From assembly GCA_016987375.1 (NCBI GenBank), contig PJRA01000493.1, positions 1,091,578 through 1,155,577 of the forward strand: a stretch of DNA of 64,000 nt, written 5' to 3'. Made by a program: the position numbers and the translations under genes. Of the stretch, positions 46,387-58,561 are shown piece by piece. The number at the start of each line of letters is the position of its first letter. The first letter of the stretch is position 1. The notes beneath the pieces were generated by a model, which was not told where the DNA came from, did not search any database, and worked only from the letters and a program-made list of their open reading frames with translations. The DNA is from Brachionus koreanus. Its lineage: Eukaryota; Rotifera; Eurotatoria; Ploima; Brachionidae.

Positions 46387-47117
46387 CAGTTAATCCTCCG
46401 TACAATGAAACCCCATAGAACGAAAAACCCTATAGAACGAATTCGATTATCAGAACCGATTTCGATCAATGGAAAATGAATACTTTTTATCTTCTTTAGA
46501 ACGAATTTCGATGCAACGAATACCCGATACAACAAGGTTCTTCTAACGATCCAATTAATCTTTTTCTTAGGAAATAAAACTTCATACAACGAAAAAACAA
46601 CAAAAAATTCGCACTTTTATATTATAAAAAAAATCTTGACATTTAATTAACTAATTGGAAATAAAGCAAAAATTTAATTGTTCTTTATTTGACTTTAAAT
46701 ATATTCTTTCAATAAAAAAATATATATTTACAGGTAAAAATTTTATCTGTTAATCTTTTTATTAAAATGAGTGAAAATTTATCTAATCCTGTCCCAAAAA
46801 TACGGAAATGTTATTCACTTGAAACAAAAATTGAAATAATAAAAAAGCATACAGACCAAAAAATAACGATTACTGCTCTTGCAAAAGAATATAACACAAA
46901 CAACTTTTACTTCGTATGTTAAAAAGGATTAATTTTTCTTTTAATTTTATTTTTTTATAAATTTTTTCACCTTTTTCATTTATTTTAATAAAAATTCAAA
47001 ATAATAAATCTTATAATTTATTCAATGCTTTTGTATGGGATTTTCGATAGAACGAATTTCGATACAACGAATATAAAAATTTCCGCCCAACTTTGTCGTT
47101 ATATCGAGGATTGACTT
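46387..47117 (+). mobile_element. Tigger-type DNA transposon with CENP-B/psq HTH remnant
   Basis: Starts after a TA with cagttaatcctccgtacaat and ends with cgttatatcgaggattgact, imperfect inverted termini of Tigger type. An ATG at 46767 opens a frame containing KCYSLETKIEIIKKHTDQK and ITALAKEYN, the Pipsqueak-type HTH at the N-terminus of CENP-B/Tigger transposases; it stops after about 50 codons at a deletion junction and the DDE domain is missing. The last 200 bp are the reverse complement of 11999-12200. Length 731 bp: an internally deleted copy. Confidence 0.8.
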
Positions 47118-47664
47118 AAATTGAAAACGAATTCAATATCTGAGGTTCTTGAATATTTTAAGAATGGTTCAGTAAATCAACAAAATCAAGCTACAGTAGT
47201 TTTATTTGCAATGAAATAGAAAAAAGAACGGATATACATACCCGTTCATTATTTCGACGACAAAATAACCGCTCATTTTAAAAAAAAACGGTTATAAATT
47301 ATAGTTCAACCGTTCCAATTGATAGCCTGACAGTTCCAAATCCGTTCAAAATACAACACCACCGTTCCATATACAATCTGACCGTTCCAAAACCAACACC
47401 ACCGTTACATATCCAATCCGACCGTTCCAAAACCAACACCACCGTTACATATCCAATCCGACCGTTCCATATCCAATCCGACCGTTCCGAAAGCCATCCT
47501 GACCGTTCCAAAACCACCGTTCCATATGCACCTTGACCGTTCCATATCCAATCCGACCGATCCAAATGCACCCTGACCGTTCCAAAACGCTTGATTTTGT
47601 TGATTTACTGAACCATTCTTAAAATATTCAAGAACCTCAGATATTGAATTCGTTTTCAATTTAA
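47116..47664. repeat. perfect 75-bp inverted repeat around a minisatellite
   Basis: 47116-47190 and 47590-47664 are exact reverse complements by eye over 75 bp. The right arm is part of the transposase-like remnant (minus strand KTNSISEVLEYFKN). The left arm begins where the Tigger element ends, so it was probably placed there by a rearrangement. The 400-bp interior holds the minisatellite listed next. Confidence 0.85.
47361..47588. repeat. 20-bp minisatellite, about 12 units
   Basis: Units begin accgttcca and alternate accgttccatatccaatccg with accgttccaaaaccaacacc and close variants. On the minus strand the repeat is open in frame (ERSDWIWNG-like units), so it is preserved inside the reading frame of the transposase-like remnant. 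A single related unit lies at 44277-44300. Confidence 0.85.
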
Positions 47665-48010
47665 ATAACTCAGTTTTAATTTTTTAGTTAGAACTTTCTA
47701 TATCATTTGTAGTTATATATCTGGAGAGTAACTCTGGGAATTTTAAACCTGGCTTAATAACAAAATCAAATAGTTTTTGTGCTTTGTATTTAGCAAACCA
47801 ATCGCCCATCAGTAAATCTTTCTTCTTTTTTGGCTCAAAAAAATTAAGTTCCTCAATTAATTCATTAACTTTCAAACTGTTTCATCTTCGTTTTGCTATA
47901 TAATAAGGAATCGTCACGAATTTATTTTTTCCAAATAAGTTGTCTTTGTAGATTCTGTCTCCGTGTCGTTGCTGATACTTATTAACTGCCAAAAGTTTTT
48001 CTGAAATGGT
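47665..48010 (-). pseudogene. transposase-like remnant, copy 2 upstream part
   Basis: Minus strand from about 48000: KLLAVNKYQQRHGDRIYKDN, FVTIPYYIAKRR, a stop, then VNELIEELNFFEPKKKKDLL, DWFAKYKAQKLFDFVIKPGL and ELLSRYITTNDIESSN. It overlaps the sequence of copy 1 (44780-44985) but extends further 5'. Same family, inactive. Confidence 0.45.
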
Positions 48011-48832
48011 TTATTTAAGAATTTGAAATTAATTTGCATGATGTTTTTATTTTTAATTTAAGGTCACCTTTTATAATTTGATTTTTTTCATCTCTTTTGA
48101 GAAAAATATTATACCTAAACACTTCCCATCCTTCATTTATTGAATTTATAACAGATTTTCTCTCTTAAGTCCTCTTAGTTTTTGAATGAATGGCTTTCTT
48201 TTTTGTGAAGATAAAAAATAGTTATCACATTTTTGAAATCTGAAGTTCGTTTCTTAAATATGCTTTTAGAACAGAATAGTTTTTATCAGGCATTTAAATC
48301 TTCAGCTCCAATAATTAGAATTTTTTTTTTGCTTTTTTAAATCCATTTACTAATCAGTGCAAGCTTTTTAAAATGCAGTTTGCTTCACCTTTTTTTTCAA
48401 TAATTTTTGAATAATAATATTTTCAAAATTTTGACTAAATCTTCTCTGAGACTAAACCTTCATTCAATTTGTATGAGGCGAAGAGTGAGACACAAAAATA
48501 AATTCGTTTTCTCAATTCATTAGAATATGAAAATGATAAAGAAGCAGCTTCTAATTTTTTTTATTCTTCAGCCGCTAGAATAAACGAATTAAGAAAATAT
48601 TTTTAAGGTAATATGATTCTAATTCTTTAAGTTAATAAAAACCAAATGAAAATAAAATATTTTTTTAAAATTTTCTTTTAAAAAAAAAAGAGTTTAATAT
48701 AGCCAATTTAAACAATAATTTCCTCGAATTTTATTAGAAGGGACAAATTATAAAATTACTTTTATTTTATATTATTGTGGTTATTAATCATTTTTATTAA
48801 AAAAAAAAACGAAATCAAAATTAAAAAAAAAG
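48011..48832. other. intergenic region between transposon debris and Hox gene
   Basis: AT-rich; the start may hold further pieces of the transposase remnant. I see no supported feature. Confidence 0.4.
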
Positions 48833-49618
<786 letters not shown>

Positions 49619-50362
49619 TTAAGCGTTAAATTGTGTAAAATAAGAAACAAAAACAGAGAAGATTTATTGTGTTAAGCCAATTTTTCAAACAAAGAAAAAG
49701 AATCAGAAAAATAAAGTTGTTTATTAGAAACTAGTTTTTGGTCGTTGGAAATTCAATTTATTAGACAAAAAGTGATCTGTGATTTATTGCTGGCAAGTTT
49801 TGCATACAATCTTGACGATAAGGCTATATCTTAATTAATGTCGTGTGTGAGACTCAAATATAATGAGAAATTTTTTTCTCATTGGCTTTTTTATGCTGAA
49901 TTAAAATTCAAAATTTTTTTCTAAAACCAATAGCTTTATAGATATTCTCAAAGTGACTATTTATTCTATTCTATTTTATTTTCACAGCTTGTTCAACTAA
50001 TAGACGTTCATGTATAATTATTTTTAGATTATTTATTTGTGTCGATAGCTTTTTTTTTCTTTTTAAGTCAAAAGAGAAAAATTATTTTGTTGCGTGATAA
50101 GCTAATTGAGATTTTACTTTTCGGCAATAGCTGGATAAAGTGCGCAAGCTCAACAAACCATAGCATTAAATTCAAATTTGTCGAATATTTTAATTATTCA
50201 TATATTTTTTTATTTAGAAAAATATTAGTTAATGAAATTTTCAAATGATTAGAAAAAAATTTCTCAATAGAGAAAAATTCTATGATCAAATGTAAATGTT
50301 TAAAAAAAGTCTTCATTTTATTTTTGAAAAAAAAAAATTGGCTAATTGTCTAATGAGTTTAC
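49619..50362. other. Hox 5' flank, nothing recognised
   Basis: Upstream region of the Hox gene; AT-rich, with short open frames that lack product signatures. No TATA box can be chosen with confidence. Confidence 0.4.
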
Positions 50363-51300
50363 GTATTTTTAGTTTAAAAAAAAACTGGCTTTATTTTCCA
50401 ATTTAATAAATTTAAAATAGAATTATGTTGAATCATATAATTTGGCTTTTAAAAAGATGGGATATTTTTGATTGTTGCATCTTTGTAATTCTTAAAAAAT
50501 TTTAGCAAAAGGTTGGCGCAATTTTATTCTTTAAAGTTCACTTTTTTAACTTTAAATATAAGTTAATAATTATTTTATCTTAGTTATTTTTTGAGCCACA
50601 TAATTTTGCATTTTTTTAAAAAGGTTGAATATTAATGATTTAAATATCATTGTATTTCCAAAACTTCAAGTCATATTGTATGCTTATGTAAACAAAATTG
50701 AATTTCCTTCAAAATTATATGTCTAACTTATTCAATTCTAAAAAAATTTCATAAAATAAAAACTTTAAATGAAAATTTTGAAATTTTGATGCTGTTATGT
50801 CATTTATAGAATCAATCAGCAACAGTGACTAGTAATTTCTATATTCAGTGATGCATTGAAATTTGTAAGAAACTTTTTACAAAAAATCCTCTGGGTTTTC
50901 AGACGGATCATTGCTTGTGATAAGAAGTGGATCTATTTTCGAAATTAAGATAACAGAGATCAATGTTTTGACCCATCTGAAACAGTTCAGCCAGTCGTAA
51001 AATGCTGGTGCTTTGATAAAAAAGGTTATGTCGTGTATTTTTTCAAAGTTTGTGGAATTTCCAAAGACGCCGGATCATCCAGCAAATAGATCATGTCTCT
51101 CTTCTTCTGATTATCATCATTTTCGCTCAATAGCTCATTTTCTATGAAGACGACATTTTGATAAATAAGAACAAATTGAAGTAGCGTGTGGAAAATTTTA
51201 GCCTCCAAAAGCCTTTAGAGCATAGTTTCAAGAATAATTAACTATTGCTTTTTTTATTAATAAATTAAAAAAGATTAAAGAAATTTTTCATTAACTTAAA
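50363..51300. mobile_element. left arm of an inverted duplication, with mariner remnant
   Basis: Matches the reverse complement of about 57300-58138. The part from 50594 begins with a mariner-like terminus (gagccacataattttgcatt) and includes minus- and plus-strand pieces of a degenerate mariner transposase to about 51230; its 3' half is rearranged compared with the right arm. The first 230 bp, outside the mariner, are also shared, so a larger segment was duplicated. Confidence 0.7.
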
Positions 51301-52760
51301 TATTTATGAATATTATATTAAAGTCAACGCTGGTTTTTATGGAATTTTTGGTTTTTCATGATGTTTTTTTTGTATCATTAAACAAAACAAAATATAAACA
51401 GTTTAATCTTCAAACACAAAAATTTTTTTTGGTGCATTTATTCATTAAAAGGCTATCTGTATTTTTTTGTTTTTTGAAAATTTAGTTTTTTTTTAAATTA
51501 TTTTTTTTTTAACGGCAGAATTTAAATGAATGAATTAAATGTATCATTTTAGAGAGAAGTTTTTAATAGTAAAAAAAAGGTAAATTTAAATAGAAAAGTT
51601 TTAGAAATTCAGTCGATAGGCAAACAAATTGAATAATTTATCAGTAAATAAAAATCTAAAGCGAAATGATAGTAAAGTTATTAGCTATTAGTTTTTTCAT
51701 AAAATATTAATTTCGATATATTTTTTCCAAAAATTAATCCTTTTTCAATAGCTTAAAAATAAAGCTTAGAAATATTAGAAAATTTAAAAAATATTCGATA
51801 AAATTTGATATTAAAATTAAATTATTATAGCTTTTTTAAGAAATAAAATTCGCAGAAAGGAGATTTATAAATAAATTGTTAATCAATATAATTAATCAGT
51901 AATTAATTAATTGGAACACATTTAGAAGAGAAGATGGTCTATATTGCATAATGCAACTGTTAAATAATAATTAGTAGAGATTTAATAGAGGAATGAGCTT
52001 TTTAAAAAAATTGTTTTCTTTAGTCGTCTAATTTCAAATGATCAGATAAAAAAATTTTTTTAGGAAAAAAATTTTTTACATGATTCTAAACGAATCATGA
52101 AACAAAACCTAGAATGTCTTTAATTTGAAAATTTTTCTACTTCTTTAAATCACTTTTTAAGTGCAATAGTATCAAATAAAAATGGACGGCGCCAGATCTC
52201 GATTGAGACTTGGCCTGCAAATTTAAATATGAAAATTATTTTTAAAAAGGCACAATTTGGAGCTCATTTTTAAACTTTTTATTTGGAGTTTTTCCGAGGA
52301 TAGTAGTTTTTTGTATTTGTTTTTATTCTCCACCTCATAATGCAAAAAAAATCTACTAAAAAACATTTACTAAATAGCATTTTTTAAAATTTATTTAAAA
52401 ACATGAATCTATTAAAATATCAATCTCATTTATCTCAGAGATCCGAATTCACTTAAAAAATAACTTTTTTTGTAAAATTTGATTTTTTTAATTACTAATC
52501 TAAGTTTTAATTTAACAATAAAACAAAAAGTTTTTATTTTTTAAACATAATGTATTAATTATGACCTATTTAATTTTTTTAATCCAAAATATCTAAACTC
52601 AATAAGGATGGGATCGATCTGGGCCAAAACTCTGAAAAATTATGCACCCTCCTTTTTATTTTTTAGTTTGAATATAAAAAAATTAGTAAAAAAAATATTT
52701 TTCCAAGCTTTCAGCAAAATAACCTAATATGCTTTGTCTTTGTTTAAAAGTTTCAACTAA
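51301..52760. other. 1.4 kb AT-rich stretch, nothing recognised
   Basis: Long A/T runs. A less AT-rich island at 52180-52215 (atggacggcgccagatctcg) encodes only 14 codons. Confidence 0.5.
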
Positions 52761-52762
52761 TA

Positions 52763-53492
52763 GACTCTGTACTGCACATACGTAAGACCTCATCTTGAAT
52801 ATGCATCAGTTGTCTGGGCAAATCCCAGTAAGAAAGATACAAGCGCCATCGAGAAGGTCCAAAGAAGAGCTACAAAACTAGTACCAAGAATTAGAAATTG
52901 GCCCTACGAAGACCGACTTGACTAGATACGCTCCAAGAGCGTCGTATAAGAGGCGACATGATCCAATTCTTTAAACTCAGCAAAGGATTAAATCAGATTA
53001 ATTGGACTGTACATCATGTGCCATGTAACTCACTGTCTCAAACTGGGCCTGCTCAGGGAATCAGAGGGCACTTGAGAAGAATCTCTGGCCAATCCTCTAA
53101 CCACTGCTTGCAAATAATTAACTTCTTTACAAACAGAGTCGTGAACGAATGGAATGGCCTACCTCGGGAAGTAATCGAAGTTTCTACAGTCAATCAATTC
53201 AAAAATAGATACGACGCATACAAGCACAATAAGAAGAAATTCTCTCAATCAAATAAAAGCAATAGCAGTTAAATTTTTTAGAATTAATCGTATTTAAATC
53301 ATCCTGAATTTATCTTAGCCGTAACTCTCTCACACTTAGTTTATATTTTGTCCTAATCATGCATCTTACCAATACTGACTATGTCTTTGAAAATGAATCT
53401 AGTCTTTGTTGTATCTAGCTATCATAGCTGTTTTCCTAGTAAAACATCTTCGCAAGCCTGCTTGCCGTATCTTATTATTATTATTAATAGAA
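52763..53492 (+). mobile_element. 5'-truncated LINE 3' end (Jockey/CR1-like)
   Basis: The plus strand begins LYCTYVRPHLEYASVVWANP and continues EKVQRRATKLVPRIRNWPYE, a stop-broken joint, then RRIRGDMIQFFKLSKGLNQI, RGHLRRISGQSS and FTNRVVNEWNGLPREVIEV before TAA at 53271. This is the tail of the ORF2 of Jockey/CR1 elements (VRPHLEYA ... RGD.IQ.FK ... RGH ... F..RV...WN.LP). A 3' UTR of about 200 bp ends in a (tta)n tail near 53475-53490. One stop and a frame change; recent but 5'-truncated. Confidence 0.85.
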
Positions 53493-53763
53493 ATTTAAAT
53501 TTGGCCCAGAAGATAAAAATAAATAGCAAAATAAATGTAATAAATGTTTGTAAATAACAAATTTACTGTTGTATTAAAATGTATCTAAAAAAATATTAAA
53601 AAATATATTTAAGATTTCTATTCATGCATTCAACAATATTGTTTAAAATTTTAGTAAAAAATTAAATTTAATGCTGTTTAACAATTTTAATAATTTAATT
53701 AAAAAAAAAACTAGAATTAATTAAAAAAAATTTAAAGTTTTCGAGTTCTCATAACTAGATAAT

Positions 53764-53970
53764 TTAACACTAGAACACCCGAAGGGTTTTTTAGAACCCT
53801 TTTTGAAACTTGTATTTTATCACAAATAAATAAAATTTTAAAAAATGGCTTCTATTTGTTGATTGTGATTTTTTTAGAAAATGAATAATTTTTCTACGAA
53901 AATGTTTATTTCATTTTAATAACTTTATTTGAAATTTTTATGAGAGATATGCCGGGCTTTCTAGTGTTAA
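53764..53970. repeat. TTAA-flanked MITE, family B copy 2
   Basis: TTAA, then CACTAGAACACCCGAAGGG and an agaacccctttttg block; ends GCCGGGCTTTCTAGTG and TTAA. Inverted termini CACTAGAA / TTCTAGTG. Total 207 bp with both TTAAs. Non-coding. Confidence 0.85.
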
Positions 53971-54519
53971 CGGCTGCCGAAAATAGAAAAAAAAATTTAA
54001 TTAAAAAAATAAAATAACGTAAATAAACTCTGATGATCACTTGCTTGACTAAAATTGCTCTTAATAAATATCTAATGTTTTCAATTTACCATATAAATAT
54101 TTAGCAGAATAATTTAAATCATGACTTTTTATTTAAAATAAAAGAAAAAATCTTTGCCTAAAATTTAGAATATTTTCATAATAATAACCTGAATAAAAAC
54201 AAAAATGAAAACACTAACAATTTAAAAGTATAAATTAGTACAATTAAAAAAACATTTATTTGTATTTTATTAGTATGAAAAATGCTTCTAAAGTATAATT
54301 TTGAACAAAAACAGATTGATTAACAAACAAAATAAAAAAATTTTAAACAGCATATAATTATTTCCTGTGTATATATTATGCAAAAAAAAAAAACAAAAAT
54401 ACTGAATTTAGAACAAATTATTTTATTTAATGTTATTTTTTAGAAAAAAGTAACACAAATTAACTAATTAGAACAAAATAATGAAAAATTATTTTTCCAT
54501 AATATTTCAATAAATTCAA
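53971..54519. other. AT-rich spacer
   Basis: No supported feature between the MITE and the FLYWCH element. Confidence 0.5.
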
Positions 54520-55300
54520 CTCTACTTTTTTTTTGCTATTGGCTCGGCTATCTCCTCTGTTTCAGAATCATCGCAAATACTGATGGCTATTTCATTGATT
54601 GTTTGAGTTTCATTTCGCTGTTTTGTCAATACTTTTGTTGTAAGTTTCGGACGACCTGGACGTCTTTTTCTTTCAAGAGGAATTTTCATTGCAATTTCTT
54701 TGAAGTTACAGAGTTCTAGAATAAAAACAAATAAGATATTAATATTAAAAAAAATACTTAATCGAGAGCTTATGGCAATCACATTATCACATTTTTAGTT
54801 TTTTAACCACCTGCCGCAATTGCATCTACTCAATTCCCATTCTTCTTGGTTGGAATTCACTACAAAGAATGAATTGATAAAATAAATAAAATCATCGAAA
54901 TAAGATATTGTCTGTATTCTATTATCTTGCTTCTTACTGGTTCTCTAATTACTGAGTATGTTTTAAGTGTCTCCCAATCACTGTGCTCATGATTTTCTTT
55001 AGTCATTTCTATCATTACTGCATCGTTGCTTTCCAAAAAGGGGACAATTTTAAGTCGACTATTAGATTTTGTACATTGATACTATATTACATCTGCTTGC
55101 AATGTTTCGGACGCTCTTTTTAAAGTCCAGATATTTGCTTCAAATTCTCGATCTAAGAATTTTTTTGCATTCTCCAAATAAAGAAAACTACAGAAGGGAA
55201 AATAAGTTTTACCTTTTCTTCTAGTTTTTCTCTTTAAATTAGGTACAAAAACCTGATATTGAGAAATGTTATTGCGGATTTCTTCGATTAAGGACATTTT
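54520..55300 (-). mobile_element. MULE-like remnant with FLYWCH N-terminus and GRPK tail
   Basis: Minus strand from 55297: MSLIEEIRNNISQYQVF ... KFLDREFEANIW then, past one stop, CTKSNSRLKIVPFLESNDAV and ENHEHSDWETLK, a FLYWCH-type finger (W..C....CKARL ... H.H). It ends with KRRPGRPKLTTKVLTKQ near 54620, similar to the tail of the SWIM element at 5.9-6.6 kb. The catalytic domain between is missing, so this is an internal deletion derivative. A stop and a frame jump make it non-functional. Confidence 0.6.
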
Positions 55301-55449
55301 TTTTATTTGAAAATGGATTTAGGGTATAAGTTTACACTGGTATATGATGAAGAGTTAATAATAAAAAAGAAGCAATAAAGATTAAAAGCGGAAATTTCCA
55401 TTGAACATTTTCAGATTTATTAATATTTAGTTTTGGTTCTTTGGTCTTA

Positions 55450-55672
55450 TTAACACTAGAACGCCCGAGGGGTTATATAGACCCCTTTTTGAAAAATTGA
55501 AACTTGAATTTTATCAGACATAAAAAAAATTTTATAAAATTGCTTTTATTAGCTAAAAATTTTGATTGTAATTTTTTAGAAAGAGAATAAATTTTCAAAG
55601 AAAATGTTTGATTTATCTTAATAACTTTACTTGAAATTTTAATGAAAAATTAGTCGGGCTTACTAGTGTTAA
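55450..55672. repeat. TTAA-flanked MITE, family B copy 3
   Basis: TTAA, CACTAGAACGCCCGAGGGG and a tagaccccttt block; ends GTCGGGCTTACTAGTG and TTAA. Total 223 bp. It is the best-preserved left end in this window. Confidence 0.85.
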
Positions 55673-56121
55673 AGTTTCATTTCAATAAATTATATTTGGA
55701 TAAATTAGAAAGCTGATAAATTTAAACGTAATTGACATTAATTACAAAAATAAATTAAATGTTTTTATTTTGTTACAAATTCAATATTTTAGTTTTTAAA
55801 ATATATTATACATGTCTTTAAACACCTATTTAAAACGAATAAATGCGATTTTTTTAAAATTAAAAAAAGTACAAATAACACACCCATAATTTTTTATTTT
55901 TTTTTAGGCGTTATTCTATTTGTGAATAATTGAGTAAATAATAATAATAATATTTCGATAATACTTAAACAAAAGCAAAGTCAGTTTTTTTTTTTTAAAT
56001 AAACTATACTTTTATTTGATTACTTTTATGACATTAAACAAATAATTATTCAAAAAATTTCCATTTTCAAACTATAAGAATAAATAAATGACGCTTAACT
56101 GAGGTTTAAAATAGGAAAAAT
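55673..56121. other. AT-rich spacer
   Basis: No supported feature. Confidence 0.5.
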
Positions 56122-56751
56122 TTAACACTCAAAAACCGGATGACTTTTTTTAATACTTTTTTTCAATGAAAATAAAATTATTTTATAGAAAAAATTAAAT
56201 AATTTTATAATATTTTTTATTTAAAATATTGATGAATTAAAAAAACCTGAAAAAATGCTTTGTGCTTCTAGTATTAAATGCTTTCTGAGTGCCAAAAAAA
56301 ATGTCCAACTTCAATTAAAAAATTAACTTCAGAACTAGATTGATAAACATTTCACTAATCGCTTACAATTGAAATTTTGAAAAAAGGTTCAATAGATTAT
56401 TAAAAAACTTTGCAATTAGTCGACTTATCCACCATCAATTTCAAGAAAACATTTTAAATTATATTCAACCGAACCTGAACAGATTTGAGTCGCCTCTTGA
56501 CTATTTCCTAAAATTCGTACCAAATTAAGAATTCTAACAAAAGTGTTATTTAATTTTTTTTCAATGAAAATAAATTTTCTTTGTAATAAATAATTTAATA
56601 AGTAAAAATTAAATAATTTTATAATTTTCATTTTTGATTTAAGATATGATTGAAAAAAAATTAAAAAAAATGATTAAATTTATTGAATAAAAAACAAATA
56701 AAGGAAGTTACAAAAAGGGTTCAAAAGACCCCTCCGGTTTTTGAGTGTTAA
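56122..56751. repeat. TTAA-flanked piggyBac-like MITE, family A copy 2
   Basis: TTAA, CACTCAAAAACCGG at the left; CCGGTTTTTGAGTG and TTAA at the right, with the inner block gggttcaaaagacccc near the right end. It is inverted relative to the copy at 19720-19968 and about 630 bp long; the additional centre (about 56280-56560) has a minus-strand frame (GNSQEATQICSGSVEYNLKC) that could be a residue of the parent ORF or an insertion. Confidence 0.8.
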
Positions 56752-57117
56752 TTCGTACTTTTTACGAGTTACGCAAATAATCTTTAATTAGTAGATGATT
56801 TAAAAATTAATCTAATAGTTAATTTTTTTTTATTCAAATTATTCAAATTGTAAAAAATATATTTATTTATATGACAAAAATTACTTTAATAAAAACACGA
56901 TTATTAACAAGAAATAATTTAGTTAATTTTTAAGTGTTGATTTATTAAGTTTAATATTAGAGTCATGACTGATGATTAATTAAATGCAAATAGATTTTAT
57001 CTATTATACATTAGAATGAAAAAAGTGCTTCAAAGTTTTATATAATAGTTTTTGTGAGTGTTACGCATAGTTGCTTAGTATTTATATATTAAGCTGCTAA
57101 ATTGCATTATATATAAA
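56752..57117. other. AT-rich spacer
   Basis: No supported feature. Confidence 0.5.
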
Positions 57118-58138
57118 GGTGAGTCAAAAAAATTATGCATTATTTTTAGCTTTTTTTAATTTATCTTTTTTTAAAAGCAAAAGTTAACTAATTTTTAAAA
57201 TTTAAACCCTTTAGCCATCTATCAGAAAGTAGTTCGATTCTTTTCTTGTACCGTTTAGGACTGTTGGACTTCTCTTGTAAAGTCATAAACCTAGCACACG
57301 CTTCTTCAATTTGTTCTTATTTATCAAAATGCCGTCTTCATAGAAAATGAGCTATTGAGCGAAAATGATGATAATCAGAAGAAGAGAGACATGATCTATT
57401 TGCTGGATGATCCGGCGTCTTTGGAAATTCCACAAACTTTGAAAAAATACACAACATGACATTTTTTATCAAAGCACCAACATTTTACGACTGGCTGAAC
57501 TGTTTCAGATGGGTCAAAACATCGATCTCTGTTATCTTAATTTCGAAAATAGATCCACTTCTTATCACAAGTAATGATCCGTCTGAAAACCCAGAGGATT
57601 TTTTGTAAAAAGTTAATGCATCACTGAATATAGAAATTACTAGTCACTGTTGCTGATTGATTTCATAAATGACATAACAGCATCAAAATTTCAAAATTTA
57701 CATTTAAAGTTTTTATTTTATGAAATTTTTTTAGAATTAAATAAGTTAGACATATGATTTGGAAGGAAATTCAATTTTGTTTACATAAGCATACAATATG
57801 ACTTGAAGTTTTGGAAAAACAATGATGTTTAAATCATTAATATCCAACCTTTTTAAAAAAATGCAAAATTATGTGGCTCAAAAAAATAACTAAGATAAAA
57901 TAATTATTAACTTATATTTAAAGTTAAAAAAGTGAACTTTAAAGAATAAAATTGCGCCAACCTTTTGCTAAAATTTTTTAAGAATTACAAAGATGCAACA
58001 ATCAAAAATATCCCATCTTTTTAAAAGCCAAATTATATGATTCAACATAATTCTATTTTAAATTTATTAAATTGGAAAATAAAGCCAGTTTTTTTTAAAA
58101 CCTTTATTTCAAATAATTTTTTTTTAAACTAAAAATAT
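57118..58138. mobile_element. right arm of the inverted duplication, with mariner remnant
   Basis: 57118-57888 is a 0.77 kb mariner remnant bounded by gtgagtcaaaaaaattatgc and its partial reverse complement gcaaaattatgtggctc. On the minus strand it keeps the transposase end KRYKKRIELLSDRWLKGL. From 57300 to 58138 it is the reverse complement of 50363-51200, including 240 bp beyond the mariner terminus. Confidence 0.7.
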
Positions 58139-58561
58139 GGCTTTTAAAAAGTTTCTTTTGTCTTAATAAAAGATTATTTTTATTTAGCCATTGGATATTT
58201 GAGCTTGAGCTAATAAAAATTCTTTCAAATAAATGAATCTAATGTATAGCTTATTTAAGCGACTTAAGAAAAAAAAATTGAATACACCTAGAAACTTTTT
58301 TGCAAATAAATCACAAATTTAATATGCAAAAATGCAAAGTCTCTAGTTTCTATGTCGGCAATATTAAATTGCAAATTTTAAAGAAAAAATAATAATAATT
58401 TGATCATACGATTAATTTTATGATTCAAAATTTAGCATAATTATTTTCAAAATTTAACTGAGATATCACCCCATTTTAATAGAAAAAAAAAACGTTTAAG
58501 AAATAAATTTTTAAAATTTGACCTGATACAAGAAAAATTTTGTTTAAAGTGTGTTTCCACA
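58139..58561. other. SREBP upstream region
   Basis: AT-rich 5' flank of SREBP. No E-box or sterol-element pair that I would call. Confidence 0.4.
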
